Shown piece by piece: positions 1-11,726 of a DNA stretch of 64,000 nt. A model generated the notes under the pieces. It did no database searches and had not been told where the DNA came from. It saw nothing but the letters and a program-made list of their open reading frames with translations. Position 1 is the stretch's first letter. Every line of letters starts with the position of its first letter. Source of the DNA: Anaeramoeba flamelloides (Eukaryota; Metamonada; Anaeramoebidae); NCBI GenBank assembly GCA_027625915.1, contig JANTQA010000029.1, positions 558,001 to 622,000 of the forward strand, in the 5' to 3' direction. A program made the translations under genes and the position numbers.

Positions 1-86
1 CGAATGTTCATTTAATTTTGGATCAGAAAATGATGCTAATTTCTTGAATTAGGAATTTAAGTATAATGGTTAGTCTGGTTTTTTAG

Positions 87-328
87 TGAGATAATTTTAT
101 CCCATTTGAAATTGAAATCTAAGAAAAGAATTGAAAACCAGATGAGTTTGGAATACCGATTAGACAGTCGTCAAGTAAAATGGAACTTCAAATCGATCTC
201 CAGACCTTTCGGAAATTTCCACATTTCTTTCGGTAACCAGAGCTATTCTATTTGTTCGTGAAATTTTTCTCTTTTGGGATTTTTTCAGTTATAAAGGTTT
301 GAACAAATTTCGCAAGGAGGCCTTTTGA
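87..328 (+). CDS. Possible terminal exons of a gene entering from the left edge
   Basis: A stretch with clearly more G+C than its surroundings is open from about 67 to 261. A TTTTTTAG acceptor-like site ends at 86. A GTGAAA donor-like site at 258 and a TTTTTTCAG acceptor ending at 288 would remove a 31-base intron in phase 2 and carry the frame to a TGA at 326-328. The peptide ends in ...SICSYKGLNKFRKEAF, and I recognise no family. I could not join it to an open frame in bases 1-60, so the upstream structure is unknown. Composition and clean splice-like borders are the only support. It may equally be a chance open frame or a decayed gene end. Confidence 0.25.
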
Positions 329-1386
329 TCTTACCAACCCAACGAATTTACTGATCATTGTGTTCGTTCAATTTGAAGAATATAATTCCTTTGTTTCAAA
401 AATAAAGACAATTATTTCTGTGTAAAATTGAAGTTTATTAATTTTTGGTTTCTGAATTAACACGGTTGTGCAAAAAATAGAGTTTTTAAAAAGACCCTAT
501 TTATTTTCTTGGCTTTGCTCTTTTGTTGAAAATGTTGTATGAGGATTTATTCCAAAAAAAAATACAATCTTTTTTTTATTCGAGAATAAAAAAAGAAAAA
601 TATGAAATTTTTTATTTAACCACGAAGAAATTGGATTGAAACAAAGAAAAATGAATGGTTGTGAAACCAATTATCAAAAGAAAAAAGTTCTTTTTGTTTT
701 TTGAAGTTTTTTTTTATTTTTGAAAATGAGAGACAAAAGTTTGGTTGTAATTCTCAAACAAAAAAAAAGGAATAACTTTTGGTTAGTAGCATACTTACTT
801 TTTTTCTTATAACTTCTACTTGTTCTTCTTCACTGCTTGTGTTTAGTAGTGGTACATTAGGAGATCCTTTTTTTGCACTCTGTTTTTTTTTTGGTAGACA
901 ACAACCCACTAGAGTTTGAAAATTAAAAAGAGGTTTTTGGTTTGGTTGTTTAAAGAATAAGGGTTTTTGTAAAAATGTATTTTATAATGATGAAAAGGGT
1001 TTTTTTTTACTTTCTTGAGAAGAGAAATAATCTAAAAAAAAAGGAAAATCAGAAAAAAATAAAAAATACTGCTTGTATTAGAAAAATCAAGTGTAAACAT
1101 TTTTGAATTCATTTTCTGTTACACTTTTCAAAGAGTGCACAGAAATTATAACCTTACAGTGACAAACCCTATTTTGAAAAGAATAAAAAGGAAAATCAAC
1201 AGAAAATTTTTTCCTATTTATTTGGGCTGATATTAGAAAACAAAATAAGAAGTTCTCAAGTTAAGATTTTTTGAAATTTTTAACAAAATATAATTGCTAA
1301 TTTAAAATTAACTCGATTGTAAAATATTACACAAAGATAGATAATGGAATTCTTATTGTCTTTTTTTGAATAAAAATATTGAGGAT
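329..1386. other. Intergenic, no gene seen
   Basis: A/T-rich DNA with many runs of 8-12 A or T. No open frame with coding-like composition and no recognisable RNA gene on either strand. Confidence 0.5.
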
Positions 1387-1948
1387 TTAAGGTTTACAAA
1401 CCCTGAAATTTGAAAAAAGATTATCTTGTGTAGGATGTAGCGAGTTGTTAATTTGGTTCCTATCTGATCGATCTTGGACTTAATATAGATTTTAACAATT
1501 GTTTAATATGTCAATTTTTGCCAAATTTATTTTTTTTTTAGTCCGATATCCTACTTGAAGAATGAAAGTTTAGTCGATTGGTAGGTGTTTAAGAATTAAA
1601 TTTGATTTTTGGGTTTTAATTCAAATTTTGATTTACTTTTTAGTCAATTAATTAAATGAAAAAAATTTTTTTTGAGAACCTCTAAATAAAACCAAACCTC
1701 ATTCAAAATTTCAATTGAAACCCCATAAAAGACATTTTTTTAATAACTTAACTACTGATAATTAGTATTAAACTCTTCAATTTCCGATTTCGGAAAAAAA
1801 AAAAAAATAAATTGTCAGAATTGACCTCTTAAACAATTGTTAAAATCCATATTAAGTCCATGATCGATCAGATAGGAACCAAATTAACAACTCACTACAC
1901 CCTAAAAAAGATAATCCTTTTTCAAATTTCCGGGTTTGTAAACCTTAA
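1387..1948. mobile_element. Long-armed foldback (MITE-like) element, TTAA-flanked, copy 1
   Basis: The left arm begins TTAA-GGTTTACAAACCCTG and the right arm ends with its reverse complement, CGGGTTTGTAAACC-TTAA. The arms stay recognisably complementary for roughly 110 bases and more, sharing a GGTTCCTATCTGATCGATC block near 1460 and its inverse near 1865-1880. The interior is T-rich and non-coding. TTAA at both outer ends is what piggyBac-type insertion leaves, but TTAA is also palindromic and could simply be part of the terminal repeat. Arms have drifted by several per cent, so it is older than the copy at 32088-32645. No transposase is present. Confidence 0.8.
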
Positions 1949-3655
1949 ATGAGTCTAATACTATTTTGATTATCTTTTTTCAAATCATCTAATCTGAGTT
2001 TCCTTTTGGATTCTTTATTTATCCAATAATTACAAATACATGGAGTTGAAAATGTCCTAACAAATATATACAAACCACTATCTATTCTTTGAAAATTCTA
2101 GTTAATAAAGGATTTTGAAAATCTAGCAAAAAGTATTATTATTTTTGATTTTTACTAAAACTTACAAATAGCTTTCGACAAAACCATTGGAGTAGATGAA
2201 ATTTCTAACTGGTATCATCTCCCTATTTCATCAAATATCATTAGAGTTGATACAACTTCTTCTTTAAGGCTATAGTCTTCTACGACAACAAGGCAAAATT
2301 TTAAAATATGTTATTGGTGGTATTCTCTACTTTCGTATTTTGTAGATCCCATTTTCAAAAAATTCTGATCGACTAAGAAAGCCATAAAAGAAAATTAGTT
2401 TAGTGAGATCAATTTTTTTTTTTCATTTTTTCTGAAAAAGAAAACTATTAAATTCATTTTATTTCTCACAATTTAACAAGTTTGTACCCCGTTTATTGTC
2501 ATTTTGATCATTATTATACTATAACATTTCTTTGTTACAAGTAATATTAATATAAAGATTTTTTTTCTTTTTTGAGATAAAACTTTTGGTTAACCAAAAA
2601 AATTGATATATTTAACCGATTAACAAATAATTGTATTTTTTTAAGTATAGTAGTTATAATAATCAAAGTTTTGTTGTCATTTAAAAATTTTACTCTAAAA
2701 TTTTGTTTTTGTTTTAAGATGAAATTCGATTTTTTAAAATAAAATTTTCTTGAAGATATTTGGGAATTAGTTAATTTTATCCTCAAAATTCAAAATCATT
2801 TTTATTCTGCCAAAAATGAATTGAATTGTTATAAGGATTATTGTGAATAAGACTAGATAATATGTTCAAAAAAATTAGACCAAACAATTTGTTAAAAAAA
2901 TTTTTTACCAATTTTTTTTACATTTTTTGAAAACCAGAAAACAACTTTTTCAAAACCTTCAAGAAAAAAATTTTTTTGCATAATAGATCTCAATTTAATT
3001 GATAAACTGGAGTCAAGCTTCTACCGAATATTTATTTATTGAATCACCTAAACCACAAATAGTTTTAATGGCTAAGATTTGAATTGAAATATTAATCAAA
3101 GAAAAAGAAACTAAATAAAAAATTTTCTTTCGAAAACAATACTTTCCAACATTGTACCAAAAATATGTTTTGCCATTTTCAAGAATTAACTTAATTCTTA
3201 AACAAAATAATAGGTTACTTTTTTTCGTTTTATATTGGAAACATGCAAATTTTGAATTTCAAAAAAGAGACTCAAATCAATAAATTTCTAAAATGAGGTT
3301 AACTCAACCATTTCATAAGTCGAAACACAAATTACAAAAAAAAAAATTTTCAAGATGTTGAAAGATTTGATTTTATTTTCAAAAATGACTACTCCCTTAA
3401 CAAACAATTATTTAATATATAAAATCCTTCGTCTAAGGGTAAAAATCCAGAAAAAAAACACCAATAGAATATAGCTTATATAAGTATTTTAATGTTACGA
3501 TGCACATATTAACATATATATTGTCAATTTTTTATGGATTATATCCAGATACATTTTGCAAAAAAAAGTGTATAGTTTTTTCACATTTAGAAATATTTTG
3601 ACTAAAATATTTTTCAAAAGAATATGATCGATATCGATCTGATCATTAATAATAT
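1949..3655. other. Intergenic, no gene seen
   Basis: Low-complexity A/T-rich DNA. Short open frames here (for example 2547-2786 on the minus strand) are Lys/Asn/Ile/Phe-rich with no coding bias or motif. The only structure I see is homopolymer runs. Confidence 0.5.
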
Positions 3656-3857
3656 TACAGTCAGTTCCACTTTTAAGGTACAAACCACAACGAGAATTAA
3701 AACACAATAAAAATCTCAAATTAAGGCACAATATATACAATTATTTTTTTTTTTACAAATTATTTTACTAGAATCCAAAATTCTGTGCCTTAATTTGAGA
3801 TTTTTTTGTGTTTAAATTTCGTTGAAAGTTTGTGCCTTAAAAACGTAACTGACTGTA
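3656..3857. mobile_element. Tc1/mariner-like MITE, TA-flanked, short copy
   Basis: The two halves are inverted copies of about 75-100 bases. Left end TACAGTCAGTTCC... and right end ...AACTGACTGTA are reverse complements, followed inward on both arms by AAGG(C/T)ACAAAC, an ACGA-A-ATT block and AAATCTCAAATTAAGGCACA. A TA dinucleotide followed by CAGT at each outer end is the signature of Tc1/mariner-type insertion. At about 200 bases there is no room for a transposase. Related copies lie at 19989-20172 and 54835-55563. Confidence 0.75.
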
Positions 3858-5225
3858 TAATTTATTTGATAACACCAATTCATGAATAGAATTGTTAACA
3901 AAGAGATATATACCCTTCATTTATATATAAAAAATAATATCACACTTTTGTTTTTTTGGAAATACTCACAATTAAAATTTTTTATTTTGAGAAATCAACT
4001 CATTATTTTTATTTAAAAAAATCAATTTTGAAAAAGAAAGACCAATTAAAAAAAAATAAATATTTATTGATTATAACATGTATTTTTTTAAACACAACTG
4101 AAAAAATAAAATAAAAAAACTTATTTCTTTACACAGATCGAACTTATTAAAAATAATAGGTAAAATAGGTTCATTAAGTTCTCTTTTTTCTTTTTTCTTT
4201 AACCTTTGTATTAAATAAATTGCCCCCCTTTTTTTTTTTTTTTTTTTTTTCGGAACCAATATTATATCTTGACTTTCTAAAGAATTAGAAAACTCGAAAT
4301 AACCTAACCTAAATACGATAACTAAATTGTGCATACTTCAATTGAAGAAAAAAAAAATGCGAAAAACAAAACAGTTTATTAAAAAAAAAAAATGAAAATT
4401 CATCATTTAAAACTACCACCACGATCACTCTTCATCAAATTAATGAAAATAATTAAGATATAAAAGATTAATACAATGGAACTTATTAATTTTTTTTTTT
4501 TAATTTAATCTGGTTAATATTTCCTTAATATAAAAAAGCATTATTTTTTTCTGATTAATATTTTTCGAAAGCTCGCTTATAACTTTATTAAATTAACCAC
4601 TCTGATAAAATTTTTTTGAATAAATACACACTCAACTTTTGAATATCGAAAATATTTTTTGAAATTACTGTGCTCTTTTTTATTTTTTTTTTCAAAATTG
4701 GGGTTTAGAAATTTTTAAAATCAAAGAATAAGTTTTAATATATTAAATTAGATTTTTTTTCTAGAGAGTCTATCTTATTAAAAAAACTTTTTTTTTTTTT
4801 TTACCATTTGAAAAAAAAAAAACATTTGAAGACCAAATTAGTGCCTTTTGTGAAAATAAAATTCCCATAGTTTAGAATTTGCTCTAGTAAATGAGTTAAA
4901 ATAAGATATTGTATTTAAAAATTTACATAATTTCAAGTTTGAATTCAATCATTTTGACAAAAAATATTTTCAAGAAAAAGTTAAATGGAAAGTTTATTTA
5001 TTTTTATTTTTTCAATTTGTTTTTTTAATTTTTTTAATGGAAGGGATTTGTTCAGTTTTCCATTTTTAGTGTTTTTTGGGCCGTAGTGACATATTACTAA
5101 TCTGAATTATTAAATTTTGGGAATATATTTTCATAAAAAAAAATCTAATAATATTGAAAATTTTTTTAATGAGAATATATCAGGAAAATGGAACATAATA
5201 ATAATAATTACTATTTTATGTAATT
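3858..5225. other. Intergenic, no gene seen
   Basis: A/T-rich spacer downstream of the vanin-like gene, with repeated poly-A and poly-T runs (for example near 4231-4250 and 4788-4820). I see no coding, RNA or repeat-family signal. Confidence 0.45.
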
Positions 5226-6788
5226 TTAAAATCCATTCCAATCTCTTCCACAAAAAGTGACTGTTAACAATTTTGTTTCAAATTCACTTCTACTTTTCAC
5301 TGAATTCTTTGTGGTTTCAAGATTATTTTGGTTTATTAATTGGTTACCATTTGATGAGGCAAAAAGGAAAATTGTTTTATCTGAAGACATTTTTGTGGTT
5401 AATTGGAAAGATTCAAAAATTGTATTTGATTCAATAGTATTTCCAATTTCACAATCGTAAATTTTTTTGGGGTCAGGGTTACATTTCATTAATCCGCAAT
5501 ACTGTGAAGAAGTGCCCTTAATAAATACTTCTCCTTGGTAAGCAAATAAAGCAAAGGTTTCTGTCGCCTTACTATCTGAATTTGAACTTATTTTATAATT
5601 TAAAGAACATTGAATGTTCTCGTTTTCCAAAGTAATAGTGTCAGAATTCCCAGGCTCAGCCTTAAATTTAATAAATTTTGGTTTTTTATTTGCTACAAGA
5701 TTGTCTAATTTAATATTGACGGTCTTCTGAGCATGATTATTGTTGTTATTGTTATTTTCATTACCAACAACAACACCACCACCATCACCAACACCATCGG
5801 CAATGCCCTGATTGCTTTGGATGCCACTTGATTGGATAGGATTTTTTAAAAGGTCACCAACAAGAAGCTTGGAAACCTTTTTACTTGTTGGATTGGCCCA
5901 AAAACTGATGATCTCTCCGTTTGTAAAAATCCCACTGCCCGATGATTTTTCAGCGAGATCACCATGATTTGAAGCCAACAAATTCCCACGCGCAACTTTT
6001 GAAACAGCTAATTCCATTTGAGAAGATGTGATTGTTGGAAGAACGTTATTCCAAAAAGTTGAAAAGATAAAGTTGTTGATTCCCAAGTGGACATAATCGA
6101 CAATAGGATTCGGAAACATGATGTCAAAGCAAACAATCATTCCAAAAGTTACTCCAAAGCTTGTTTTAAAATATACAGGCTGTGGGTTGGACACTTTGTC
6201 AAACAATTTCAATTCTTCGACGTAGAGGTGTGTTTTGTGGTACTTTGCGATCAAATACCCTTGCTCGTCAAAGGCCACAGCCGTGTTGTATTGGTACTTG
6301 CCATCAGAAGGGCAACCCTGATTGCGATCTCTGGAACAGGGCACGTATTCATTTAAGCCCGCAACTACAAGCACCATGGAATAGTTTCTCGCCACACAAG
6401 ACAACTGTTTTAAAATGCGTGAGTCCTTGTCTAAATTAAACGATCCGCATCGATTTAAACAGGGGTTACAATAGTAATCACCGGGCGTAATTTCAGGTAA
6501 CAGTTCCAGATATGGAAACAATTTTTCACGTGTCCAGCCACCACTAAAGCCTGTTAGCGAAAATTCTGGGAAGACCATTATTTGTGAACCTCTCAATTTG
6601 GATTGCTCAATGTACAATTTGAACTCTTCGATGTTCTTTTCCATAAGAGTATTCGCTTCAGACTTTGTAACTAAATTCGATGGTGCAACATGAACAGTGT
6701 TGTATTCTAACACTGAGGCTCTATATGTTCCTGAAGTTAAAGCAGTATAAAATAGTTGGATGATTATTAGAAAAAGGATCTTTTTCAT
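5226..6788 (-). CDS. Secreted vanin/biotinidase-type amidohydrolase (nitrilase superfamily)
   Basis: A carbon-nitrogen hydrolase of the vanin (pantetheinase)/biotinidase branch, which cleaves an amide with a Glu-Lys-Cys triad. Counting from the Met at 6786-6788, the triad is visible: Glu75 in VFPEFSLTG, Lys185 in KYHKTHLY and Cys220 in MIVCFDIMF. Many cysteines and the extra C-terminal domain typical of vanins (about residues 350-520) follow. I chose this Met because it starts a classical signal peptide, MKKILFLIIIQLFYTALTSG. The frame stays open 32 codons further up to 6884, but that extension would bury the signal. An Asn/Gly-rich insert sits at about residues 330-355 between the two domains. 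Single exon, 520 residues, close to vanin length, ending in TAA at 5226. It is probably secreted or in the endolysosomal lumen; which amide it cleaves (pantetheine, biotin or other) cannot be told. Confidence 0.93.
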   Translation of the reverse strand: MKKILFLIIIQLFYTALTSGTYRASVLEYNTVHVAPSNLVTKSEANTLMEKNIEEFKLYIEQSKLRGSQIMVFPEFSLTGFSGGWTREKLFPYLELLPEITPGDYYCNPCLNRCGSFNLDKDSRILKQLSCVARNYSMVLVVAGLNEYVPCSRDRNQGCPSDGKYQYNTAVAFDEQGYLIAKYHKTHLYVEELKLFDKVSNPQPVYFKTSFGVTFGMIVCFDIMFPNPIVDYVHLGINNFIFSTFWNNVLPTITSSQMELAVSKVARGNLLASNHGDLAEKSSGSGIFTNGEIISFWANPTSKKVSKLLVGDLLKNPIQSSGIQSNQGIADGVGDGGGVVVGNENNNNNNNHAQKTVNIKLDNLVANKKPKFIKFKAEPGNSDTITLENENIQCSLNYKISSNSDSKATETFALFAYQGEVFIKGTSSQYCGLMKCNPDPKKIYDCEIGNTIESNTIFESFQLTTKMSSDKTIFLFASSNGNQLINQNNLETTKNSVKSRSEFETKLLTVTFCGRDWNGF

Positions 6789-9004
6789 TTCTTGATGTTT
6801 TTCAATCAAAATGCAAAATGCTAAAAAAAATGAAACAGCCTCTATTAAAATTTTGGATTCAATTTTCCTCTTTTTAGTAATCATCTGTTATTTTTGTTAA
6901 GAAACGAATATTTGGGTGAGTCTCTTGACTTTAATGAAAAATTGATCACGAAAGTAGCGACTTTTTTTAAAAGTCAAACAAAGTTCTTCTCTCTTTTTAC
7001 ATTTTCAGTGTTTCTTCATTTGGTAATAATTTCCTCTTATATTTGAATAATTGGAAAACTAAATTAAGATTTAAAGAGGTGTGATGTTAAAGTTGTTGTT
7101 GGTCTATCTGAGTTCTTGAGATTCTTTTTATTGTCTCTCTTTGAAAATTTGGTTACTTTTTTATTTTTTTATATTTCAAAATTTACTTTTGATTTTTAAA
7201 AATTTTTTAATTTAAGAAATAAATTTAAAAATTGAATTTTCGTTAAATAAAATACCCAAAATAATTTCTATTAAGATGAAATTGGCTTTGTATATAAAAA
7301 AGAATTATTTCAGAGATCTAAGAATATAAACCAAATTTCATCATAAATTGACGGTTTTTTTTTATTTTTATTTTACGTTTTTTTATTTTATTGTTTGATG
7401 AAAAAAAATATTTCTAATATATAGAACTGAATATTAAAATTGTAATTTTTTTATTATAATAGATAGCTTCAATTTATTAATATATTTATTTTCAAAATTC
7501 GATTATTAATAGCCAATTATTTTGAAATATTGTTTAGATTATTGAATGTTATTTGAGATTGGCGAATTGGATTATTTTTATTTTTGAAACATCTTTAATT
7601 AATATTAAAAGAATAGATAGTCCTGACATTTTTATTCTTATAATTCTAGCAGTATTTGGGATAATATAATCAAGTTTAAAATATTATAAAAATTGGTTCT
7701 TTATTAAAGAATTTCCAAAAAAATTGAGGTCCGAACAAGTACATTGGTGTTTTGAATTTTTCCGCTTTTTTTTTTTTTTTGACTTTTAATGGTTTACTCT
7801 AATCATTTATTTTTTGGTTTCAAATCAAAATACAAAAAGAAAAAATATTTAGAATAAGATGAATATTTTAACAATATTAAAAAATAATTTAAGGACCACC
7901 TTCCCACCTCGGAAAGTGTTCGATTATTGTGTTATTTCACTTTCACTTCTCAAAAAGAATATTCAATCTATTGTTCAATTAATGAGAAAAATAAAATAAA
8001 AAAAAAAAAAAATTTTTGTTATCTTTATTGTTGCAACCATACTTTTTTTATTTCTTTTTCAATGAAAGTCGAACTGAAAATAACAAAAAAAAAATTGAAA
8101 AAAAAATTTTTGTCTATTTTCAAGTGAAAGTTTAAATTTGAAAACACTTCAGACTTGGAAAAGCAATATTAATAAATAATGAGAACATTCAGAGTAATTA
8201 TTGTGAATTTATAGATTTGAATTTGAAATTATAAAATTGTAAAATCAAATTTTTCTATGATCGAGACAAGGTAAATATTGTTAATATTATTGATATTGTG
8301 AAATTATCAGTTTTTTTCTAAAAGAAATTCCTAGTTATAAATTTTGGTTAGATTAAAAAACTCTCTAAATTACATTTTTATACTTTATTTCACCCATTTC
8401 ACCTGGGAACTTAAATCTTTAGGGATAATTTGTAATTCCTCTTATTTATTCAAATTCATCAAATTATGTTTTGAAATTTTTTAAAAGACTCTTATATATT
8501 CTTATTAATAATTGAATTGATAAAGATATATTCATAGTTTATGATACAATATTATAATCCAAAATCAGTGTTCTGTAAGATCAAAAAAAAAAAAAAAAAG
8601 ACAATGCTTTAAAAGCCCATAATAAAAAACCAGAATAACATCAAATGCAAATATTATCAAAAAGTTCAAGATTTTTCTTTAATGCTTTTATTCTACTCTA
8701 AATAGTGATTGAGATCATGTGTGAAGTTGATATTTGGTTAATTAAAAAAAATTGTTTCAATTCACATTTCTTTTTAGAATTATTCAATTTTTCCTAATTT
8801 TTTTTTTTTGAGAAATTTTTGTAGACTTACGCTTACTGAAAAAGATTTCAATTTCTCATTTATTTTGGAAATTTTTTAATTTTTTTGATTAAAGAATTAC
8901 TATTTACATTTTTGATCAAAAGAAAAATAGTTCTTTCATGAAATTAAATTCTATATTAAAATTTTTTCATCAAAACACATATTTTTCTTAATTTTTACAC
9001 TTTT
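6789..9004. other. Intergenic, no gene seen
   Basis: The first hundred or so bases are the 5' flank of the vanin-like gene. Beyond that it is A/T-rich DNA. A 66-codon open frame at 7927-8127 (+) is Lys/Phe-rich at its end, has no recognisable motif, and I do not count it as a gene. Confidence 0.45.
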
Positions 9005-9052
9005 ATTAAGGATTACAATCCCTGAAATTTGAAAAAAGATTTGAAAAAAGAT
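9005..9052 (+). repeat. Solo end of the TTAA foldback family
   Basis: TTAAGGATTACAATCCCTGAAATTTGAAAAAAGAT matches the outer end of the foldback elements at 1387-1948 and 32088-32645, then a short duplication (TTGAAAAAAGAT) follows and similarity stops. No matching inverse arm was found nearby, so it looks like a truncated or excised copy. Confidence 0.6.
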
Positions 9053-9239
9053 ATTCGAGACTTCTAAACCACATAATATTGACTTATTTCTCAAATATTT
9101 TCAAGATAGATGTCTTTATGAATAGATAAAATTTTCAAAAACCAAGAAAAGGTAAAAGGATTAATCCACAAAGCAAAATTATTTTTTTTTATTTTTGTTT
9201 TTCTTTGATACACATCACAATCATGAAAAAAATTTTTCA

Positions 9240-9693
9240 AAAGTAAATTAAAATTTTGCTAATTTTACCTTTTTTACTAACTTCAATTAGAATAAAAACT
9301 ATTGGTTAATAATTGATCTTTGATCAAAAAATTATTTTTAAAGATGTATAATAATTTAAGTTGGAAAACCCAATTTTCCAGGTTCTATTAATATTTTTTT
9401 CAATTTAATAGTAAAATTATTGAAAACATTTTTCTCCACAGATAAGAGGTCATTTTATTATATTTTACATGTATTTTAAATCTGGGGAATATTTTCCGAA
9501 TCGGGAATCAATCATTTTGAATATTAAAGAATTATTGTTTCTTTTCAATTTGAAAAAATAATTTTTCTTTGATTTTCCGTTTGGTTTTTTTTAATTTTTG
9601 AAATAAACAGAAAATTTTAAGAAATTTCCGGTTTATTCCGTAAGGTAAAAAAAAAACACAGTTAGGTTTTACGGAATTTAAAAGAATAAAGTA

Positions 9694-9724
<31 letters not shown>

Positions 9725-10060
9725 TTTACTTTATTCTTTTCAATTCTGGAAAACATAGGCACTTGACGAACACTCTCAATATTTATCATCAGTTATTTTT
9801 TTCTGTGTTTGTGTTTTTTTTAAATGAGTTGAGTGTTTTCAAAACTATTAGTTATTATCTCTTCAAAAAAATATCCTAAAGTTGAGTTTAAAGAAAATTA
9901 ATTGTCACATCGATTTATTTGAAATTTTTTAACCCAAAATAGAACTTTTTTCTAGACTCGAGACTTTGAAAAATCGTAGCATTTTTAACAACAATAAATA
10001 CAACAGCTTCAAGATTTTTAGGACTGAAATATTGATTATATTGTGAATAAAGCCGATTAA
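9240..10060 (+). repeat. Dispersed repeat D, copy 1 (partner 49990-50985)
   Basis: This segment aligns in the same orientation, block after block, with 49990-50985. Shared landmarks in order: ACTTCAATTA...AAAACTATTGG, TTTGATCAAAAAATTATTTTT, GTATTTTAAATCTGG(G/T)GAATA, ATTTATCATCAGTTATTTTTT, AGTTATTATCTCTTC, CTTAACAACAATAAATACAA and CTCAAGATTTTTA. The middle (about 9580-9770) is a palindromic module with a (TA)n core at 9694-9722; at the same place the partner copy carries a larger palindromic array. No protein signal is seen in either copy, so the family is unassigned. Confidence 0.7.
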
Positions 10061-10137
10061 CCAGGGTGAAATGATAAATGAAGTTGTAGTTTTGTCTAAC
10101 TTTTTTTTTTCAATTTTATTTTTTCATACTAGTGAAG

Positions 10138-10502
10138 TATAAATATGCAATGTTATAAAAAATAGAGTTTTTACAATTTTAGAGATAAATAAAGAGTTCC
10201 ATGTATTTATCCAATTTCTGTAAAAATAAATTAAAAAAGGGTTTTTATTTTTGAGCATGAATAGAATTTTCAATATAAAATCGTTTAGTAAACACAAATA
10301 CTTTGCTTGAAAAATGATTTTTTTTTAAAATTAAAAGATTGGTGTTCAAAAATCGATTTTTTTGATTTAAATTATCATTATTCTATTAAGATAATTAGAT
10401 ATTATATTTAATATTACAATAATTTGGATAAATTGATGGAAATTTTTATTTATCTCTAAAATTGTAAAAATTCTCTATTTATAATAAAATTCCATATTTA
10501 TA
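10138..10502. mobile_element. Foldback element (MITE-like), family E
   Basis: The outer 80 or so bases of each side are imperfect reverse complements. The left arm runs TATAAATATG...ATAGAGTTTTTACAATTTTAGAGATAAATA and the right arm inversely, ending CATATTTATA. The centre is non-coding and A/T-rich. I found no second copy in the window and no clear target duplication, so the transposon class is open. Confidence 0.6.
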
Positions 10503-11240
10503 CGTGTAGAATTCACCAATTAAAACAACAATCAAATAGAGATTGAGTTACTCTAAGATCAAAAAATTGTTCTTCTACATCATCCCTGTGTTCTTCTCCT
10601 TCCTTAAAAAATGGATATTATAAATAAACCAATGGATACAAACATTCTAAAGTGTTCGAAATAATTAGAAGAAAAAAAAAAAATTGAAAAAGTTGAAAAA
10701 AAAACAGAAGAATAGGAATTAGAAGAAAATTTTTTGAAACAAATTATAAGAGAAATCTTAGAAACAAAAACAAGCCAATACTCATTTTTTATTGGCATGA
10801 TTTTACACTTCTTATTTTTCAAACTGATTATTACTGTGTAAAGTATTGACTCAACACCAACAGTGTCATTGCTTTTGGTACAATTGTAATTGAAACTACC
10901 ACATATCTTGACATTGATAAGTAAAAAAAGATACTTTTCACATTTTTTTAATTTCTAAAATTAGTTATTTTTATCTCAAGAATATTACAAAATGATGAAT
11001 TGTTCAAATGTTGATGTTTATAAAAATAACTACATATTCAGATTAATTTGAATTAAATTTAATTTGAAAACACAAAGAAAACCACTTGTTTGGCATTGAA
11101 AAAATTACGTCTTGAGACCTAGTAAAAGAAGAAAGGTTTAGGTTTTTTTTTTTGTAATTGTATTTTTTATAAAGGATTCACTTTTGACTCAACATGTAAT
11201 TGTTTATATTAAGTAAATTTTGAATCATTAAGATCTTTTC
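10503..11240. other. Intergenic, no gene seen
   Basis: A/T-rich spacer. The 72-codon open frame at 10604-10822 (-) is Ser/Phe/Ile-rich without motif and reads across a poly-A run. Nothing is supportable here. Confidence 0.45.
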
Positions 11241-11726
11241 TACACTGTTGTCAAAATAATATGTGTAGAAAATTTTAATAGATGTTTCAAAATAAAAAGT
11301 ATGTTTTTTTTGTTATAGAACACCCTCTACATTATACCGATCAGAGAAACTTACAATAAACCTATGGTAAAAATGATATTGATTTCTTAATTTTATTATT
11401 TAAAAAGAAATTTGAAAAATAAAGGTTCAAATTAGAAACTTTATCTCAAAAAATTGAGTAAATTTTTTCTAAATTTTAACAAATCAAGAAAACAAAAAAA
11501 TTAAGACAAAAAACGAGAAAATTACTAAAACTTTATAACTAATTGCATTTCTAATTTGTTATTTCAGTAAAACTTCAAGATGCTGACCTACAAAAATGAG
11601 TTTAAGATAGGTACACTAACGGGGAGTAACTTTTATGTTACATTGGTACACAAAGAAAAAAACTCACAAATTATAATTTAAAACATAGATTATAGTTGTT
11701 GGACATTGTTTATTTTGATCATTGTT
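11241..11726 (+). mobile_element. Tc/mariner-like non-autonomous element, family B, copy 1
   Basis: The left end TA-CACTGTTGTCAAAATAAT and the inverted right end (ATTTTGATCATTGT) form a terminal inverted repeat of about 20-25 bases. The inside aligns with 54947-55417 along its length, sharing TTTCAAAATAAAAAG, TTTTTTTTGTTATAGAA, AGAAACT-A-AATAAA and AATAAAGG-TCAAATT. At under 500 bases there is no transposase and no open frame. More fragments of the family lie at 31560-31880 and 33206-33460 (reverse orientation), 55575-55895 and 58205-58400. Confidence 0.65.

Noticed and set aside
6789-6884. Upstream 32-codon extension of the vanin-like gene
   Set aside because: The Met at 6788 starts a textbook signal peptide; the extension would make it internal.
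7927-8127. 66-codon open frame
   Set aside because: Second half is Lys/Phe homopolymer translation; no motif, no conserved copy.
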